From the NCBI GenBank assembly GCA_020633415.1, contig JACKDQ010000005.1, forward strand, positions 62,001-126,000: a stretch of DNA of 64,000 nucleotides. Reading direction: 5' to 3'. The stretch is from Deltaproteobacteria bacterium (lineage in GTDB: Bacteria > Myxococcota_A > Polyangia > GCA-2747355). The notes under the pieces were generated by a model. The model saw nothing but the letters and a program-made list of their open reading frames with translations, was not told the origin of the DNA and did not search any database. Shown here in pieces: positions 35,669 to 45,081 of this stretch (its first letter is position 1; every line of letters starts with the position of its first letter). A program made the position numbers and the translations under genes.

Positions 35669-36934
35669 CTAGCCGCTCATCGAATCGAGGAATTCCTGGT
35701 TTGTTGTCGTCTTGCCCAGTTTGTCGAGCAAGAACTCCATCGAGTCGATCACGTTGAGCGGGTGCAGCAGCTGGCGCAAGATCCACACGCGGTGCAGCAC
35801 CGACTCCGGCAAGAGCAGCTCTTCCTTACGCGTGCTGGACTTGTTGATATCCAGGCAGGGGAAGATGCGCTTTTCCATCAGTTTGCGGTCGAGGTGGATT
35901 TCGGAGTTACCGGTTCCCTTGAACTCCTCGAAGATGACCTCGTCCATACGCGAACCGGTGTCGACCAACGCAGTACCGATGATCGTCAGGCTGCCGCCCT
36001 CTTCGATATTGCGCGCTGCACCGAAAAAGCGCTTCGGTTTGTGCAAGGCGTTGGAATCCACACCACCCGAGAGGATCTTGCCCGAGGGTGGAACGACGGT
36101 GTTGTAGGCGCGGGCCAGGCGCGTGATCGAGTCGAGCAGGATCACCACGTCCTTCTTGTGCTCAACCAGTCGTTTGGCCTTTTCGATCACCATCTCGGCG
36201 ACCTGAACGTGGCGCGAAGCCGGCTCGTCGAAGGTCGAGCTGATCACCTCGCCGCGCACCGAGCGCTGCATGTCGGTGACTTCCTCGGGGCGCTCATCGA
36301 TCAGCAAGACGATCAGCACCACTTCCGGTTGGTTGGCGGTAATTGCGTTGGCGATGTTCTGCAACAGCACCGTCTTACCAGCGCGCGGCGGCGAGACGAT
36401 CAGACAGCGCTGACCTTTGCCGATCGGGCAGAGCAAGTCGATGATGCGTGTCGAGAAGTTCTTGGTCTCGAACTCGAGATTGAGCCGGTTTTGTGGGTAG
36501 AGCGGCGTCAGGTTGTCAAAAAGGATCTTGTTGCGGCTCTTGTCGGGGGGCTCCATGTTGAGCGTTTCGACCTTGAGCAGCGCGAAGTAACGCTCCGACT
36601 CTTTCGGCGGGCGAATTTGCCCCGAGACCGTGTCGCCCGTGCGAAGGTTGAAGCGGCGAATCTGCGACGGCGAGACGTAGATGTCGTCGGGGCCGGGCAG
36701 GTAGTTGTAGTCCGGTGCCCGTAGAAAGCCGAAGCCGTCGGGCAGTGTCTCGAGGACACCCTCGCCGTAAATCTCGCCCTTCTTTTCGGCTTGGGCCTGC
36801 AACAGCGCGAAGATCAACTCTTGGCGACGCATGTTCGAGGCGCCTTCGATGCTGAAGTCGTGCGCCATGTGCGCCAAGTCGGTGATATTCATCCGCTTGA
36901 GATCGTTGAGGTTCAAAGGAGGTGGAGCCGCCAT
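35669..36934 (-). CDS. rho: transcription termination factor Rho
   Basis: RNA-dependent ATPase of 421 residues. The N-terminal helical domain (8-48) and cold-shock RNA-binding domain (about 52-125, GEGVLETLPDGFGFLR) precede the hexameric motor: Walker A PPRAGKT (182-188), LLIDERPEEVTDM, VILLDSITRLARAYN, and the GGVDSNALHKPKRFFGAARNIEEGGSLTI Q/R-loop region. AAGGA lies 6 bp upstream of the ATG. It has a long leader and its own promoter. Confidence 0.98.
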   Translation of the reverse strand: MAAPPPLNLNDLKRMNITDLAHMAHDFSIEGASNMRRQELIFALLQAQAEKKGEIYGEGVLETLPDGFGFLRAPDYNYLPGPDDIYVSPSQIRRFNLRTGDTVSGQIRPPKESERYFALLKVETLNMEPPDKSRNKILFDNLTPLYPQNRLNLEFETKNFSTRIIDLLCPIGKGQRCLIVSPPRAGKTVLLQNIANAITANQPEVVLIVLLIDERPEEVTDMQRSVRGEVISSTFDEPASRHVQVAEMVIEKAKRLVEHKKDVVILLDSITRLARAYNTVVPPSGKILSGGVDSNALHKPKRFFGAARNIEEGGSLTIIGTALVDTGSRMDEVIFEEFKGTGNSEIHLDRKLMEKRIFPCLDINKSSTRKEELLLPESVLHRVWILRQLLHPLNVIDSMEFLLDKLGKTTTNQEFLDSMSG

Positions 36935-37059
36935 TGGATTGTCCTTGCTGTCTGCTGATGGGCTCGATGGGCCCGCTGGGTGGGTTTTTTCGCGTCTTTT
37001 TTCGGAGTTACCAGCGAGGCCGGTTGGTCCGTGGCACGCTGGCGCGGTAAGCAGCTGAT

Positions 37060-37088
37060 AGGAAAGATGATTCCAACGCTTTTGTCAA
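37060..37088 (-). promoter_or_regulatory. probable rho promoter
   Basis: Perfect -35 TTGACA (complement of 37083-37088), then 17 bp, then TTTCCT (complement of 37060-37065), a weak -10. It would give rho a leader of about 120 bases with A-rich stretches. Rho leaders are often autoregulated, but nothing in the sequence proves this. Confidence 0.45.
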
Positions 37089-37140
37089 CATCTTTTGCAT
37101 TCGACGTGCGGCGGTGCGTCGCGCAGACAAACAATCCGCG

Positions 37141-37413
37141 CTAGCGCACGGTGAATCCGTCGAGGTCTCCCTGGGCAGCTTCCCAGCGCGGCGTGGCCCG
37201 GTCCACTCGGGCGCTCGCTGGGCCTTGTTGGCACCAGCGAAACAACGCGTTGAGCGCCTCGGTCTCGCCTTCGGCGCAGACCTCGACCGTGCCATCGGCG
37301 AGATTCTTGGCCCAGCCGCTCAGGCCGAGACGGAGGGCCTGATGGCGCGTTGATGCGCGAAAATACACGCCTTGTACGCGTCCGCTGATCGCGATCCTCA
37401 GCCGCTGGGTCAT
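37141..37413 (-). CDS. acyP: acylphosphatase
   Basis: Small enzyme of 90 residues that hydrolyses acyl phosphates in the cytoplasm. The catalytic Arg19 (SGRVQGVYFRAS) and Asn37 (GWAKNLADGTVEV) are both present in the family pattern. The ATG at 37413 is chosen because GGAGGGGAAG immediately precedes it; an upstream frame extension of 19 residues is not conserved. It precedes rho on the minus strand and is divergent from the PilZ gene. Confidence 0.95.
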   Translation of the reverse strand: MTQRLRIAISGRVQGVYFRASTRHQALRLGLSGWAKNLADGTVEVCAEGETEALNALFRWCQQGPASARVDRATPRWEAAQGDLDGFTVR

Positions 37414-37497
37414 CTTCCCCTCCGCGCTGGGCCGGGCACTTGCAGAAGAGCGAGCGACTTTTTTGCCCACTGCCCGCAGTTTGTCGATGATGAACCC

Positions 37498-37887
37498 ATG
37501 TTGGAAAAAGATCTAGGACGTCCGATGGAACGCCGAGAAGACGATCGTAGTGCCTGCCGGACCGCGGTGCGTGTTGTGCACGAGGAAGAGGGCTTGGACG
37601 ATTTCTTCGAGTTGGACTCGACCAACATCAGCCCGTCCGGTGTTTTTCTCTGCACTGACCTGCTATTCCCCGTCGGTGAGACGATGGCGCTGGAGTTTGC
37701 TGTACCTGGGCGCAGTCACCCGGTGCGCAGTCAGGGTAAGGTGGTTCGGGTTGTGATCGAGGACGACGATGTCCCTGGTCCCGGAATCGCGCTCGAGCTT
37801 GAGGGCCTAGAAGGCGAGGATCGCACCGCGCTCGCTCGCCTATCGGCCCGTTCGGTCCGTCGCAACCGCGGCGTCTGCGCACCTTAG
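37498..37887 (+). CDS. PilZ-domain protein
   Basis: Protein of 129 residues consisting of one PilZ domain. The cyclic-di-GMP-binding residues are seen: RREDDR (12-17, the RxxxR box) and NISPSG (43-48, the N/DxSxxG box), followed by FPVGETMALEFAVPG and GKVVRVV...GPGIALEL strands. It probably acts as a cytoplasmic c-di-GMP receptor for motility or surface processes. A gene for a methyltransferase/coiled-coil protein follows 77 bp downstream. Confidence 0.88.
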   Translation: MLEKDLGRPMERREDDRSACRTAVRVVHEEEGLDDFFELDSTNISPSGVFLCTDLLFPVGETMALEFAVPGRSHPVRSQGKVVRVVIEDDDVPGPGIALELEGLEGEDRTALARLSARSVRRNRGVCAP

Positions 37888-37906
37888 CGCCGATCTGCAT
37901 CGACCG

Positions 37907-37934
37907 TTTACAAGCGCGCGTTCTTCCGGATAAA
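37907..37934 (+). promoter_or_regulatory. sigma-70-type promoter of the methyltransferase/coiled-coil gene
   Basis: TTTACA (37907-37912), 16-bp spacer, GATAAA (37929-37934). The predicted start would leave a short leader with GGGAG 8 bp before the ATG at 37965. Confidence 0.5.
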
Positions 37935-37964
37935 AGCATGGTGTAGGTATCTGGGAGATCTTTC

Positions 37965-40604
37965 ATGCAGCAGCAACCCTGGTCTGCGCGCCTGGTCCGC
38001 TACCAATACATCGAAGCGTTGATTCGCGGCTCTCGTGTGCTGGAAATCGGCTGCGGTCGCGGTGTCGGCACCGATTACCTCGCCGAGCGTGCGCGCGAGG
38101 TGGTCTGCATCGATAGCTCGCCGGCGGTAGTTAGTCGTGCGCGGGGCCTCGTTCACCGTAAGAATGTCCGTTTTGTCGTCGGCACGCCCGGCCGTTTCGA
38201 GGCCGATGGTGGAAACTTCGACTGGGTGCTCGTGCCGCAGCTGCAGGACTTCGTCGACGACCCGGCGTTGGTCGCCACGACCCGCCGTTTGCTCAACCCG
38301 CGCGGTCGTGCGCTGTTTACGATCCCGGCCCGTCCAGCGGCGCCGGGAGCGATGGACTACAAGCGCTTTGTCGAGCATTTGCGAGACACCTTTGGCTACG
38401 TGCGGGTGTTGGGCGAGGTGCCGTTTCATGCGACAGCGATGGCCGATTTTCAGCCCGACGATGGTGGGTTGCAGCCCCTGCTCGACTGCTCGCTGATCAA
38501 AGAAGACGAGTCGCCGCTGGCCTACACCGCGCTGTGCAGCAATGACCTGCTCGAGCCGCTGGGCTACAGCGTGATTCAGATCAGGCCAGAGGGCGCCCGC
38601 GAGCAGAGTGGGTCGGGACACCAGCAGCGTTTGCAGGAGCTGCAACAGACCATCGATCAACTGCGCGCGCAACTGCGCAGCGAGCAGCAGCGGGCCAGCC
38701 AACTGGAGGTTGTCGAGCAAGAGCGCGAAGGGCTACGTGACCGTCTCGAGGTGCTCGAACATCAGTTGAGTCGCAGTGGTGCCCCTGCTGACGCCGACGA
38801 GGAAGAGCTACGGCGCAAGCTCGCCGACGCCGAGCGGCGGATTTTGGAGGCAACCAGCTCCGGTCGGCATGAGCTGACCGATACACGCCAGCGCCTGCAC
38901 GCTAGCGAACAACGTGCGCGCCAGCTCGAGCAGCAGTTGGCGCAGCAAGTGGCCGAGCTGACGACGTTGCGTCGCCAACGTGGGCGAGGCCAGCCGGTCG
39001 GAAGTCCAGACGTCGATGCGGAAAAAATGATCGAATTGGCGTTGGGCGATCGTCCGGCCGACGCAGACCTCAAGAGCTGGGCAACGCAGCGTTTGGCGGA
39101 ACAGCTCGCCCGCGCCGCTCAGCTGAGCAGCGAACTAGAGCGTGTGCGCACCGACAAAGCGCGACTTCAGGCCGAGTACGACGCCCAGCGCGAGCAGATC
39201 GGTGGCATGAAAGAGCGTGCCGAGGGTGCTGAGCGTCGCGCCGATGGGTTGTTGGCGCGATTGGACCAAGATGCGGCCGAGCTGTCGCGCCTTCATCAGC
39301 GACTGGCCGAGGTTCAGGGACTGCGTCAGGCCGATCAGTGGCGAATGGACGAGCTGACCGGTCGCTTGCGCGAAACCGAGGGGCGCAAGTTCGAGGCCAA
39401 AGACCGCACGCCGATCTCCGATGTGGACAAGGCGCTGGCGGTGGCGCGAGCACGTATCGAAGAACTCGAGCGGCAGCTGGCCGCCAAAGTCGACCAAGCG
39501 ACGGTCAGCGAGCAAGCGGGTGCCGTCGCGGCAAGCGCTGCGCCGCCGGCAGCGGCGGCCGGCGAGAGCGCACAACTGGCGGAGGCTCTGCAAAAGATCG
39601 CCGAGCTGGAAAAGAAGCTGATGCGTGCGGAGTCGCGTGAGGTCGAAGTACAGCGTCGCGCCACCAATGCTGAGTCGCGCGTCGCCCAGCTCGAAGTACG
39701 TCTGAAACGGTCGACGGCTGAGGCCTCGACGTTGTCGCGCTGGGCGGGTGAGTTGCGCGGCGAACTCAAAGATGCCAAGGGCGAATCCACTGTGCGTCCA
39801 GCGACGCCCGAGCCGGAGGTCGTAGCTCTGCGCAACGATCTGGCCAAGGCCAAGCAGCGCGTCGTCGAACTTGAAGCGCGCTGCGATCGTCTGATCGCGC
39901 AGACCAATCAGGCTCGTGCCGAGCTCGAGAAGAAGGACGAAGAGCTGCAGCTGGCGATCCGTGCGGCCGATGACAACGCGCTGACCGACCTCAAGGCGCG
40001 GGCTGAGCAAGTTCGCCGGATGGAGCAGCAGCTGCGCGCGGCGAAGGAGCGGATCTCCGAGCTCGAGCAAACGGAGCGCGAGCTGCTTGACAGCGAAAAG
40101 GCGACCGCAGAACTGGTCGTGGCGCGGCGTGAACTAGCGCAGACCAAGGCGACGCTTTCTTCTGCTGACGACCTGTCCGCCGAAGTTGATGCGTTGCGGG
40201 CCAAGCTTGCCGCTGCAGAGCGTCGCGAGGCCGAGTTGCAGGCTCGTCTCGAACGAGGCGCAAAGGAGCCTGCGCCGCTCGGCATTGAGCGCGAGCGTGA
40301 CGGCGAACGTGGTGAGCAGGGTGAGCTGCTTAGTTTGCGCGAGCGACAGCTCGAGAGTTTGCTCGATGGGGCTCTAGCGCACAAGGAAGAGACCGAGCAG
40401 TTACGCGCTCAGGTCGCCGAGCAGGCTGCATTGGTTGAGGCGCTCGAGCAGCAGCGTCAATCGTTGACGGGAGCGCTCGCGGCTCAGCAGCAGGCAGTTG
40501 CCCGTCTAGAACAGCGCGCAGAGGTTTACGAGCAGCAAGCGGTGGAAGCACGTCGCGTCGCAGCCCGACTCGAGGGCGAGCTCAAGCGTTACGTGCAAGC
40601 CTAG
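37965..40604 (+). CDS. SAM methyltransferase fused to a long coiled coil
   Basis: Protein of 879 residues. The first 210 or so form a class I methyltransferase (motif I RVLEIGCGRG about 24-33, VVCIDSS acidic strand, FDWVLVPQLQDFVDD, LLNPRGRALFTIPA). From about residue 220 to the end the sequence is an almost unbroken Glu/Gln/Leu/Arg/Ala heptad-rich coiled coil (over 650 residues) with short breaks near 340-350 and 525-545. This suggests a cytoplasmic scaffold or polarity protein carrying a methyltransferase-like head. The head's catalytic status and target are unknown. Confidence 0.85.
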   Translation: MQQQPWSARLVRYQYIEALIRGSRVLEIGCGRGVGTDYLAERAREVVCIDSSPAVVSRARGLVHRKNVRFVVGTPGRFEADGGNFDWVLVPQLQDFVDDPALVATTRRLLNPRGRALFTIPARPAAPGAMDYKRFVEHLRDTFGYVRVLGEVPFHATAMADFQPDDGGLQPLLDCSLIKEDESPLAYTALCSNDLLEPLGYSVIQIRPEGAREQSGSGHQQRLQELQQTIDQLRAQLRSEQQRASQLEVVEQEREGLRDRLEVLEHQLSRSGAPADADEEELRRKLADAERRILEATSSGRHELTDTRQRLHASEQRARQLEQQLAQQVAELTTLRRQRGRGQPVGSPDVDAEKMIELALGDRPADADLKSWATQRLAEQLARAAQLSSELERVRTDKARLQAEYDAQREQIGGMKERAEGAERRADGLLARLDQDAAELSRLHQRLAEVQGLRQADQWRMDELTGRLRETEGRKFEAKDRTPISDVDKALAVARARIEELERQLAAKVDQATVSEQAGAVAASAAPPAAAAGESAQLAEALQKIAELEKKLMRAESREVEVQRRATNAESRVAQLEVRLKRSTAEASTLSRWAGELRGELKDAKGESTVRPATPEPEVVALRNDLAKAKQRVVELEARCDRLIAQTNQARAELEKKDEELQLAIRAADDNALTDLKARAEQVRRMEQQLRAAKERISELEQTERELLDSEKATAELVVARRELAQTKATLSSADDLSAEVDALRAKLAAAERREAELQARLERGAKEPAPLGIERERDGERGEQGELLSLRERQLESLLDGALAHKEETEQLRAQVAEQAALVEALEQQRQSLTGALAAQQQAVARLEQRAEVYEQQAVEARRVAARLEGELKRYVQA

Positions 40605-40622
40605 AGCTCAAGCCCCGGGCGC

Positions 40623-41183
40623 TCAGCCGGCGCGTTCAGCCCAATCCTCAGCGAGAATCGCCCAGCGCTCATGGTCGCGCCAGACGCCGCCGATCCGCAG
40701 ATAGCGGCGAGAGTAGCCCTCTTTGACCAGACCGAGTCGCTGCGCGAGGGCCAATGAGCGCTCGTTGTCCGGTTGGATGTTCGCCTCCAAACGATGGAGT
40801 TCGAGCAGCCGGAAGGTGTAGCCGAACAACGCCGTCATCGCCTCGGTCATGTAGCCCTGACCGGCAGCATCAGCTGTGAGGTAGTAGCCTAGATAGCCGC
40901 TCTGAAAGATGCCACGCACGATCTCACTCAGCGTGATCACGCCGATGATTTCGTCATCGGATCGGCGGATGATCAGCGTCGACAGCTGGCGCGGGTCCTG
41001 ATTGCGCTTGAGATGCCCATAGAAGGCGGCCACCGAGGTTGGCGGATCGATCCAGGGTTGCAGGTGTTTACGACTGGCTGTCATCCGGGCGATAAAGCGC
41101 TCGCGGTCGGCTGGGCGTGGCTGGCGCAGAAAAACGCGATCGCTGCCGCAAATCTCGTCGTCGCTCGAACGCCGGGGCGCCAT
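40623..41183 (-). CDS. RimJ/RimL-type GNAT N-acetyltransferase
   Basis: Protein of 186 residues of the ribosomal-protein alanine acetyltransferase group. Seen features are FLRQPRPADRERFIARM at the start, GYYLTADAAGQGYMTEAMTALFGYTF (acetyl-CoA motif) and LHRLEANIQPDNERSLALAQRLGLVKEGYSRRYLRIGG. The substrate could be a protein N-terminus or a small molecule. Last gene of the dapA-dapB-murQ-anmK run; it starts 2 bp after anmK. Confidence 0.88.
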   Translation of the reverse strand: MAPRRSSDDEICGSDRVFLRQPRPADRERFIARMTASRKHLQPWIDPPTSVAAFYGHLKRNQDPRQLSTLIIRRSDDEIIGVITLSEIVRGIFQSGYLGYYLTADAAGQGYMTEAMTALFGYTFRLLELHRLEANIQPDNERSLALAQRLGLVKEGYSRRYLRIGGVWRDHERWAILAEDWAERAG

Positions 41184-41185
41184 CG

Positions 41186-42364
41186 CTAGCGCCCACCGGG
41201 CAGGGCGATCTTGCCCAAAACGCGTGGGCCACGAGCGCCGGTAGCGCGTGGCAGATTGCCGCAGTGACCAAACAGGGTTTCGTTGGCAAGCACGGCAAAG
41301 CCCAATGCTTCCTTGGCGTCGGGATCGCAGCCGAGGGCATCGACGCCGCTAATCGCCACGCCGCTAACGGTGCGCTGGATCGCCTCCATCAGTGCCGAGT
41401 TGTGACGGCCTCCACCGGAGACGTAGCAGTGGCTGACGGCAACAACCGGGGTAATCGCGCGTGCAAAGGCATCGCTGATCGTTTGCGCGGTCAACGCGAC
41501 GAGCGTCGCCAAAAGGTCGTCGAGCCGATCGACGCAGCGATCGAGCAACGGGTAAACGAAGTCGCGGCCGAAGATCTCACGGCCCGTCGACTTGGGCGGG
41601 GCCAGCGCGAAAAATGGATGGCGGAGCAGGTCAGCGAGTAGCGCCTGATCGACCTGGCCGCGGCGCGCGCCTTGACCGTTAGGATCGTATGCCTGTGCGC
41701 CATGGCTCTGTGCGCGCGCGACGGCGTCGAGCGCCATGTTTGCTGGGCCGATGTCGAAGGCGAAAACGTCGTCGAGTTGCGGCGTGACCACGGTGACATT
41801 GGCGATTCCGCCCAAGTTGAGCAGGGCCAACGGGGCCCGCTGGCGAAAGAGCAGATAATCGACCAACGGGATCAATGGCGCGCCGTGTCCACCGGCCGCG
41901 ACATCGGCGACACGGAAATCGCTGATTACGGGTCGTCCGGTGTGTTCGGCGATCACCGCAGCTTCGCCGATCTGCACGGTGTAGGGCGTTTGGGTGGTTC
42001 CCGGAGGTTGGTGTCGCGCGGTTTGACCGTGGGAGCCGATCAAGTCGATCGCGTCGATGCCTAGCCCAGCTTGATCGGCGATGGCGATTGCGGCCTGGCC
42101 AAAGGCCTCGCCGAGCAAAAAGTTTAACTCGCCGAGGTTTGCCGACTGATCATCGGGCAAATTCCAAATCCGGCGCTTGAGTGCGCTGGGAATCGGCACG
42201 CAGTCGAAGGCGACCAGTTGTACCTGGGTCCCGACGCCGGCTGCGCTGATCTCGACCAGCGCAGCATCAACGCCGTCCGCGCTGGTTCCCGACATCAACC
42301 CGATCACTCGGCGCGTCGGCTTGTCGCGCAGCGCCAGCAGCTCGGCCAGGGCGTCCTTAGACAT
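41186..42364 (-). CDS. anmK: anhydro-N-acetylmuramic acid kinase
   Basis: Kinase of 392 residues that opens and phosphorylates 1,6-anhydro-MurNAc from cell-wall turnover to MurNAc-6-phosphate, the substrate of MurQ. The RRVIGLMSGTSADGVDAALVE phosphate motif, LIGSHGQTARHQPPG, and LLNLGGIANVTVV are diagnostic. The ATG at 42364 overlaps the murQ stop by 8 bp and is preferred over an upstream GTG. It sits directly after murQ, its metabolic partner. Confidence 0.96.
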   Translation of the reverse strand: MSKDALAELLALRDKPTRRVIGLMSGTSADGVDAALVEISAAGVGTQVQLVAFDCVPIPSALKRRIWNLPDDQSANLGELNFLLGEAFGQAAIAIADQAGLGIDAIDLIGSHGQTARHQPPGTTQTPYTVQIGEAAVIAEHTGRPVISDFRVADVAAGGHGAPLIPLVDYLLFRQRAPLALLNLGGIANVTVVTPQLDDVFAFDIGPANMALDAVARAQSHGAQAYDPNGQGARRGQVDQALLADLLRHPFFALAPPKSTGREIFGRDFVYPLLDRCVDRLDDLLATLVALTAQTISDAFARAITPVVAVSHCYVSGGGRHNSALMEAIQRTVSGVAISGVDALGCDPDAKEALGFAVLANETLFGHCGNLPRATGARGPRVLGKIALPGGR

Positions 42365-43304
42365 CGCTGCCGGCCTGCTGTGCGCCACCGTCTAGCACGT
42401 CACCGATCAGCGGCCGAAGTTGTCCGCCGTGTTGGGCTAATTGCGCTTCGGCGGCTGCGCTATCTAGCCCCGTGCGAGCCATCAGGATCGCCACCTTGGA
42501 GCGATCGTTTGCTCGCTTGAGCAGCGCTTCGGCCTCCGCCGGATCGACGCCACCGAGCAACGAGACGATCCGTCGCGCGCGATCCTTGAGCTTGTCGCTG
42601 GTCGGTCGAACGTCGACCATCAAGTTGTCGTAGACTTTGCCGCTCCGGACCATCGCCGCAGTCGTCAGCGTGTGCAACACCGACTTGGTTGCCAAGCCGG
42701 CTTTCATCCGCGTTGAGCCGGTAAGGATCTCTGGTCCGACAGCGATGGCGATCAACGTATCGGCGGCTGCGGCTAACGACGCGCGATCGCCGCAGGAGAC
42801 GAGAATCGTTTCGATCCGCTGCTCGCGTGCCCAGTTGAGTGTCGCGCGAACATAGGGGGTGGTGCCACTCGCCGAAATGCCACAGACGATGTCGCGATCG
42901 CTGACACCGAGCTGCTTTAGCTCGGCGATACCGTCGGTCAGTGAGTCTTCTGCACCTTCGACCGCCTGGATCAGGGCGGCCGCACCGCCGGCGAGCAAAC
43001 CGACGACTTGACGTGGATCGCTGCTGAAGGTCGGTGGGCACTCCGCGGCATCGAGTAGGCCCAGTCGGCCGCTGGTGCCGGCGCCGACGTAGATCAGCCT
43101 GCCGTGACGAGCGAAGGCAGCAGCGATGCGGTCAACCGCCCGAGCGATCGCCTCTTGCTGCTCGGCGACGGCCGAAAGGGCGACCATGTCCTGCTGAAAG
43201 ATCAGTTCGGTGAGTTGCGTCGTCGAGAGCGTATCGAGCCGTTCGCTGGCAGGATTGCGCTGTTCGGTGGGTAGCGCCGCGTACTTGGCCGACTTGTTTT
43301 CCAT
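42357..43304 (-). CDS. murQ: N-acetylmuramic acid 6-phosphate etherase
   Basis: SIS-domain etherase of 315 residues that splits lactate from MurNAc-6-phosphate to give GlcNAc-6-phosphate. YVGAGTSGRLGLLDAAECPPTF, the GISASGTTPYVRA sugar-phosphate loop and GPEILTGSTRMKAGLATK are family motifs. The ATG at 43304 comes 2 bp after the dapB stop. With anmK it forms a muropeptide recycling module. Confidence 0.96.
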   Translation of the reverse strand: MENKSAKYAALPTEQRNPASERLDTLSTTQLTELIFQQDMVALSAVAEQQEAIARAVDRIAAAFARHGRLIYVGAGTSGRLGLLDAAECPPTFSSDPRQVVGLLAGGAAALIQAVEGAEDSLTDGIAELKQLGVSDRDIVCGISASGTTPYVRATLNWAREQRIETILVSCGDRASLAAAADTLIAIAVGPEILTGSTRMKAGLATKSVLHTLTTAAMVRSGKVYDNLMVDVRPTSDKLKDRARRIVSLLGGVDPAEAEALLKRANDRSKVAILMARTGLDSAAAEAQLAQHGGQLRPLIGDVLDGGAQQAGSDV

Positions 43305-43306
43305 CG

Positions 43307-44110
43307 CTATCTTGTGGGCAGGCTCAAGACGTCCTGCATCTGATACCGCCCGCAGGGGCGACCGATCAACCAGGTTGCTGCGCGAACGGCGCCCCTGCTG
43401 AACGTTCGGCGGCTCGATGCGCGGTGTACGAGCTCGATCCGTTCGCCCTCGCAAGCGAAGAGCACCGTGTGGTCGCCGACCACGTCACCGCCACGTACGG
43501 CGTGGATTCCGATCTCGCGAGATTGACGTGGTTGCAGGCCTTGGCGGCCGTGCTGCAACCGCTGGTCCAGCTGTCCACCGCTGGCTTGCGCCGCGACGTC
43601 GGCCAGGCGAAGCGCTGTTCCCGAAGGCGCGTCTTTTTTGTGCCGGTGATGGGTCTCGACGATCTCGATGTCGTATTCGTCGCCGAGCACCAGGGTCGCT
43701 TGGGCGACCAGTTGGCACAGCAAGCTCACACCGACGCTCATGTTCGGGGCCCAGAGCAGGGCGATCCGTTCGGCCGCGGCATTAAGCGCCTGGTGGTGCG
43801 ATTGCTCCAGCCCGGTCGTGCCCGAGACCAGCGGAACGCCGTGTTTCGCACAGAGCTCGATCAGCTCGCTGGTGACGGCTGGTGCGGAAAAGTCGATCAC
43901 CACGTCAGCGTTGATCGCATTCGCTAGCTCGTCAGTCAGCTTGACGCCGCAATCTGCTCGCCCCGCGTATCGGCCAGCATCTTGACCGATCGCCGGATGG
44001 TCGCTGTGGTCACAGGCAACAGTCAGTTCGACCCCCGGGGTATCGAGGGTCTCCTCGATCAGTGCGCGTCCCATTCGGCCGCCTGCTCCGACGATCGCGA
44101 TGCGCTTCAT
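43307..44110 (-). CDS. dapB: 4-hydroxy-tetrahydrodipicolinate reductase
   Basis: Enzyme of 267 residues of the diaminopimelate/lysine pathway. The NAD(P)-binding VGAGGRMGR (7-15), SGTTGLEQ, APNMSVGVSLL and the catalytic/substrate signature ETHHRHKKDAPSGTAL are seen. It reduces the DapA product with NAD(P)H. Its ATG overlaps the dapA stop (ATGA, 44107-44110). Confidence 0.97.
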   Translation of the reverse strand: MKRIAIVGAGGRMGRALIEETLDTPGVELTVACDHSDHPAIGQDAGRYAGRADCGVKLTDELANAINADVVIDFSAPAVTSELIELCAKHGVPLVSGTTGLEQSHHQALNAAAERIALLWAPNMSVGVSLLCQLVAQATLVLGDEYDIEIVETHHRHKKDAPSGTALRLADVAAQASGGQLDQRLQHGRQGLQPRQSREIGIHAVRGGDVVGDHTVLFACEGERIELVHRASSRRTFSRGAVRAATWLIGRPCGRYQMQDVLSLPTR

Positions 44111-45018
44111 CGTTTGATGCCGATCTTGTTGATCAGCGCGATCAGCCGCTCGAGGTGTTCGCCGCCGTGCGGCAGTAGCGGAGCCCGCACGCTATTGGCG
44201 CCAAAGCCGAGGTGTGCCACTGCAGCCTTGACCGGAATCGGGTTTGCCTCGGTAAACAGCGCGCCGATCAGCGGCAACAGTTGGTAGTTGATCTTGCGGG
44301 CGGTGACCAGGTCAGCGGCGCGCGCCGCAGCGATCATTTGTTGTGTCAGCTTGGGGGCGACATTAGAGACGACCGAAATAACCCCTGAGCCACCGACGAG
44401 CGTGAGTGCCAGGCAGGTGAAATCGTCTCCCGACATCACGGCAAAGTCGCCGTCTCCGCCCGCTGTGCCGTGGATTGCCGCGACCCCGTCGATCGCTGCG
44501 ATGATCGCTTGGGCGCGTTCGATCGACGCCGTGGCCTCCTTGATGCCGACGATCCGCGGATGCTTGGCCAACTCGGCGACCGTCGCGGGGAGCATGTCGC
44601 AAGCAGTACGCCCCGGTACGTTATAGAGTACGATCGGCAATTTGCTGGCGTCTGCGATCTGGGTGAAGTGGGCGATCAGACCCGACTGTGGCGGTTTGTT
44701 GTAGTAGGGCGTGACGTGAAGCAGGGCGTCAGCGCCTGCTTCGAACGCAAGCCTTCCGTACTTGATCGCGCGCGCTGTGTTGTTTGCGCCCGCGCCTGCG
44801 ATCACCGGAACGCGCTTGTTGACTTGATCGACGACGGTCTTGATGACCTTGGCCATCTCGTCGTCGCTCAGCGTCGCTGCTTCGCCGGTGGTGCCGCAAG
44901 GGACCACGCCGTCGATACCTTCAGCGACTTGCCATTCGACGAAATCTCGCAGCGCGTCGAAGTCGATCGCGCCGTCTCTCATTGGTGTCACCAAAGCGGT
45001 GATTGCGCCCCCAAACAT
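44107..45018 (-). CDS. dapA: 4-hydroxy-tetrahydrodipicolinate synthase
   Basis: TIM-barrel aldolase of 303 residues that condenses pyruvate with aspartate semialdehyde. Active-site residues are visible: GTTGE (Thr44), LYNVPGRT (Tyr132) and the Schiff-base Lys160 in VGIKEAT. AAGGAGA precedes the ATG. First gene of the dapA-dapB-murQ-anmK-GNAT run. Confidence 0.97.
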   Translation of the reverse strand: MFGGAITALVTPMRDGAIDFDALRDFVEWQVAEGIDGVVPCGTTGEAATLSDDEMAKVIKTVVDQVNKRVPVIAGAGANNTARAIKYGRLAFEAGADALLHVTPYYNKPPQSGLIAHFTQIADASKLPIVLYNVPGRTACDMLPATVAELAKHPRIVGIKEATASIERAQAIIAAIDGVAAIHGTAGGDGDFAVMSGDDFTCLALTLVGGSGVISVVSNVAPKLTQQMIAAARAADLVTARKINYQLLPLIGALFTEANPIPVKAAVAHLGFGANSVRAPLLPHGGEHLERLIALINKIGIKR

Positions 45019-45081
45019 CGGATCTCCTTGCAGACTCTATGGCCAGGAAACTACCACAGGGTTGGGGTGGCGACGAGGCCC

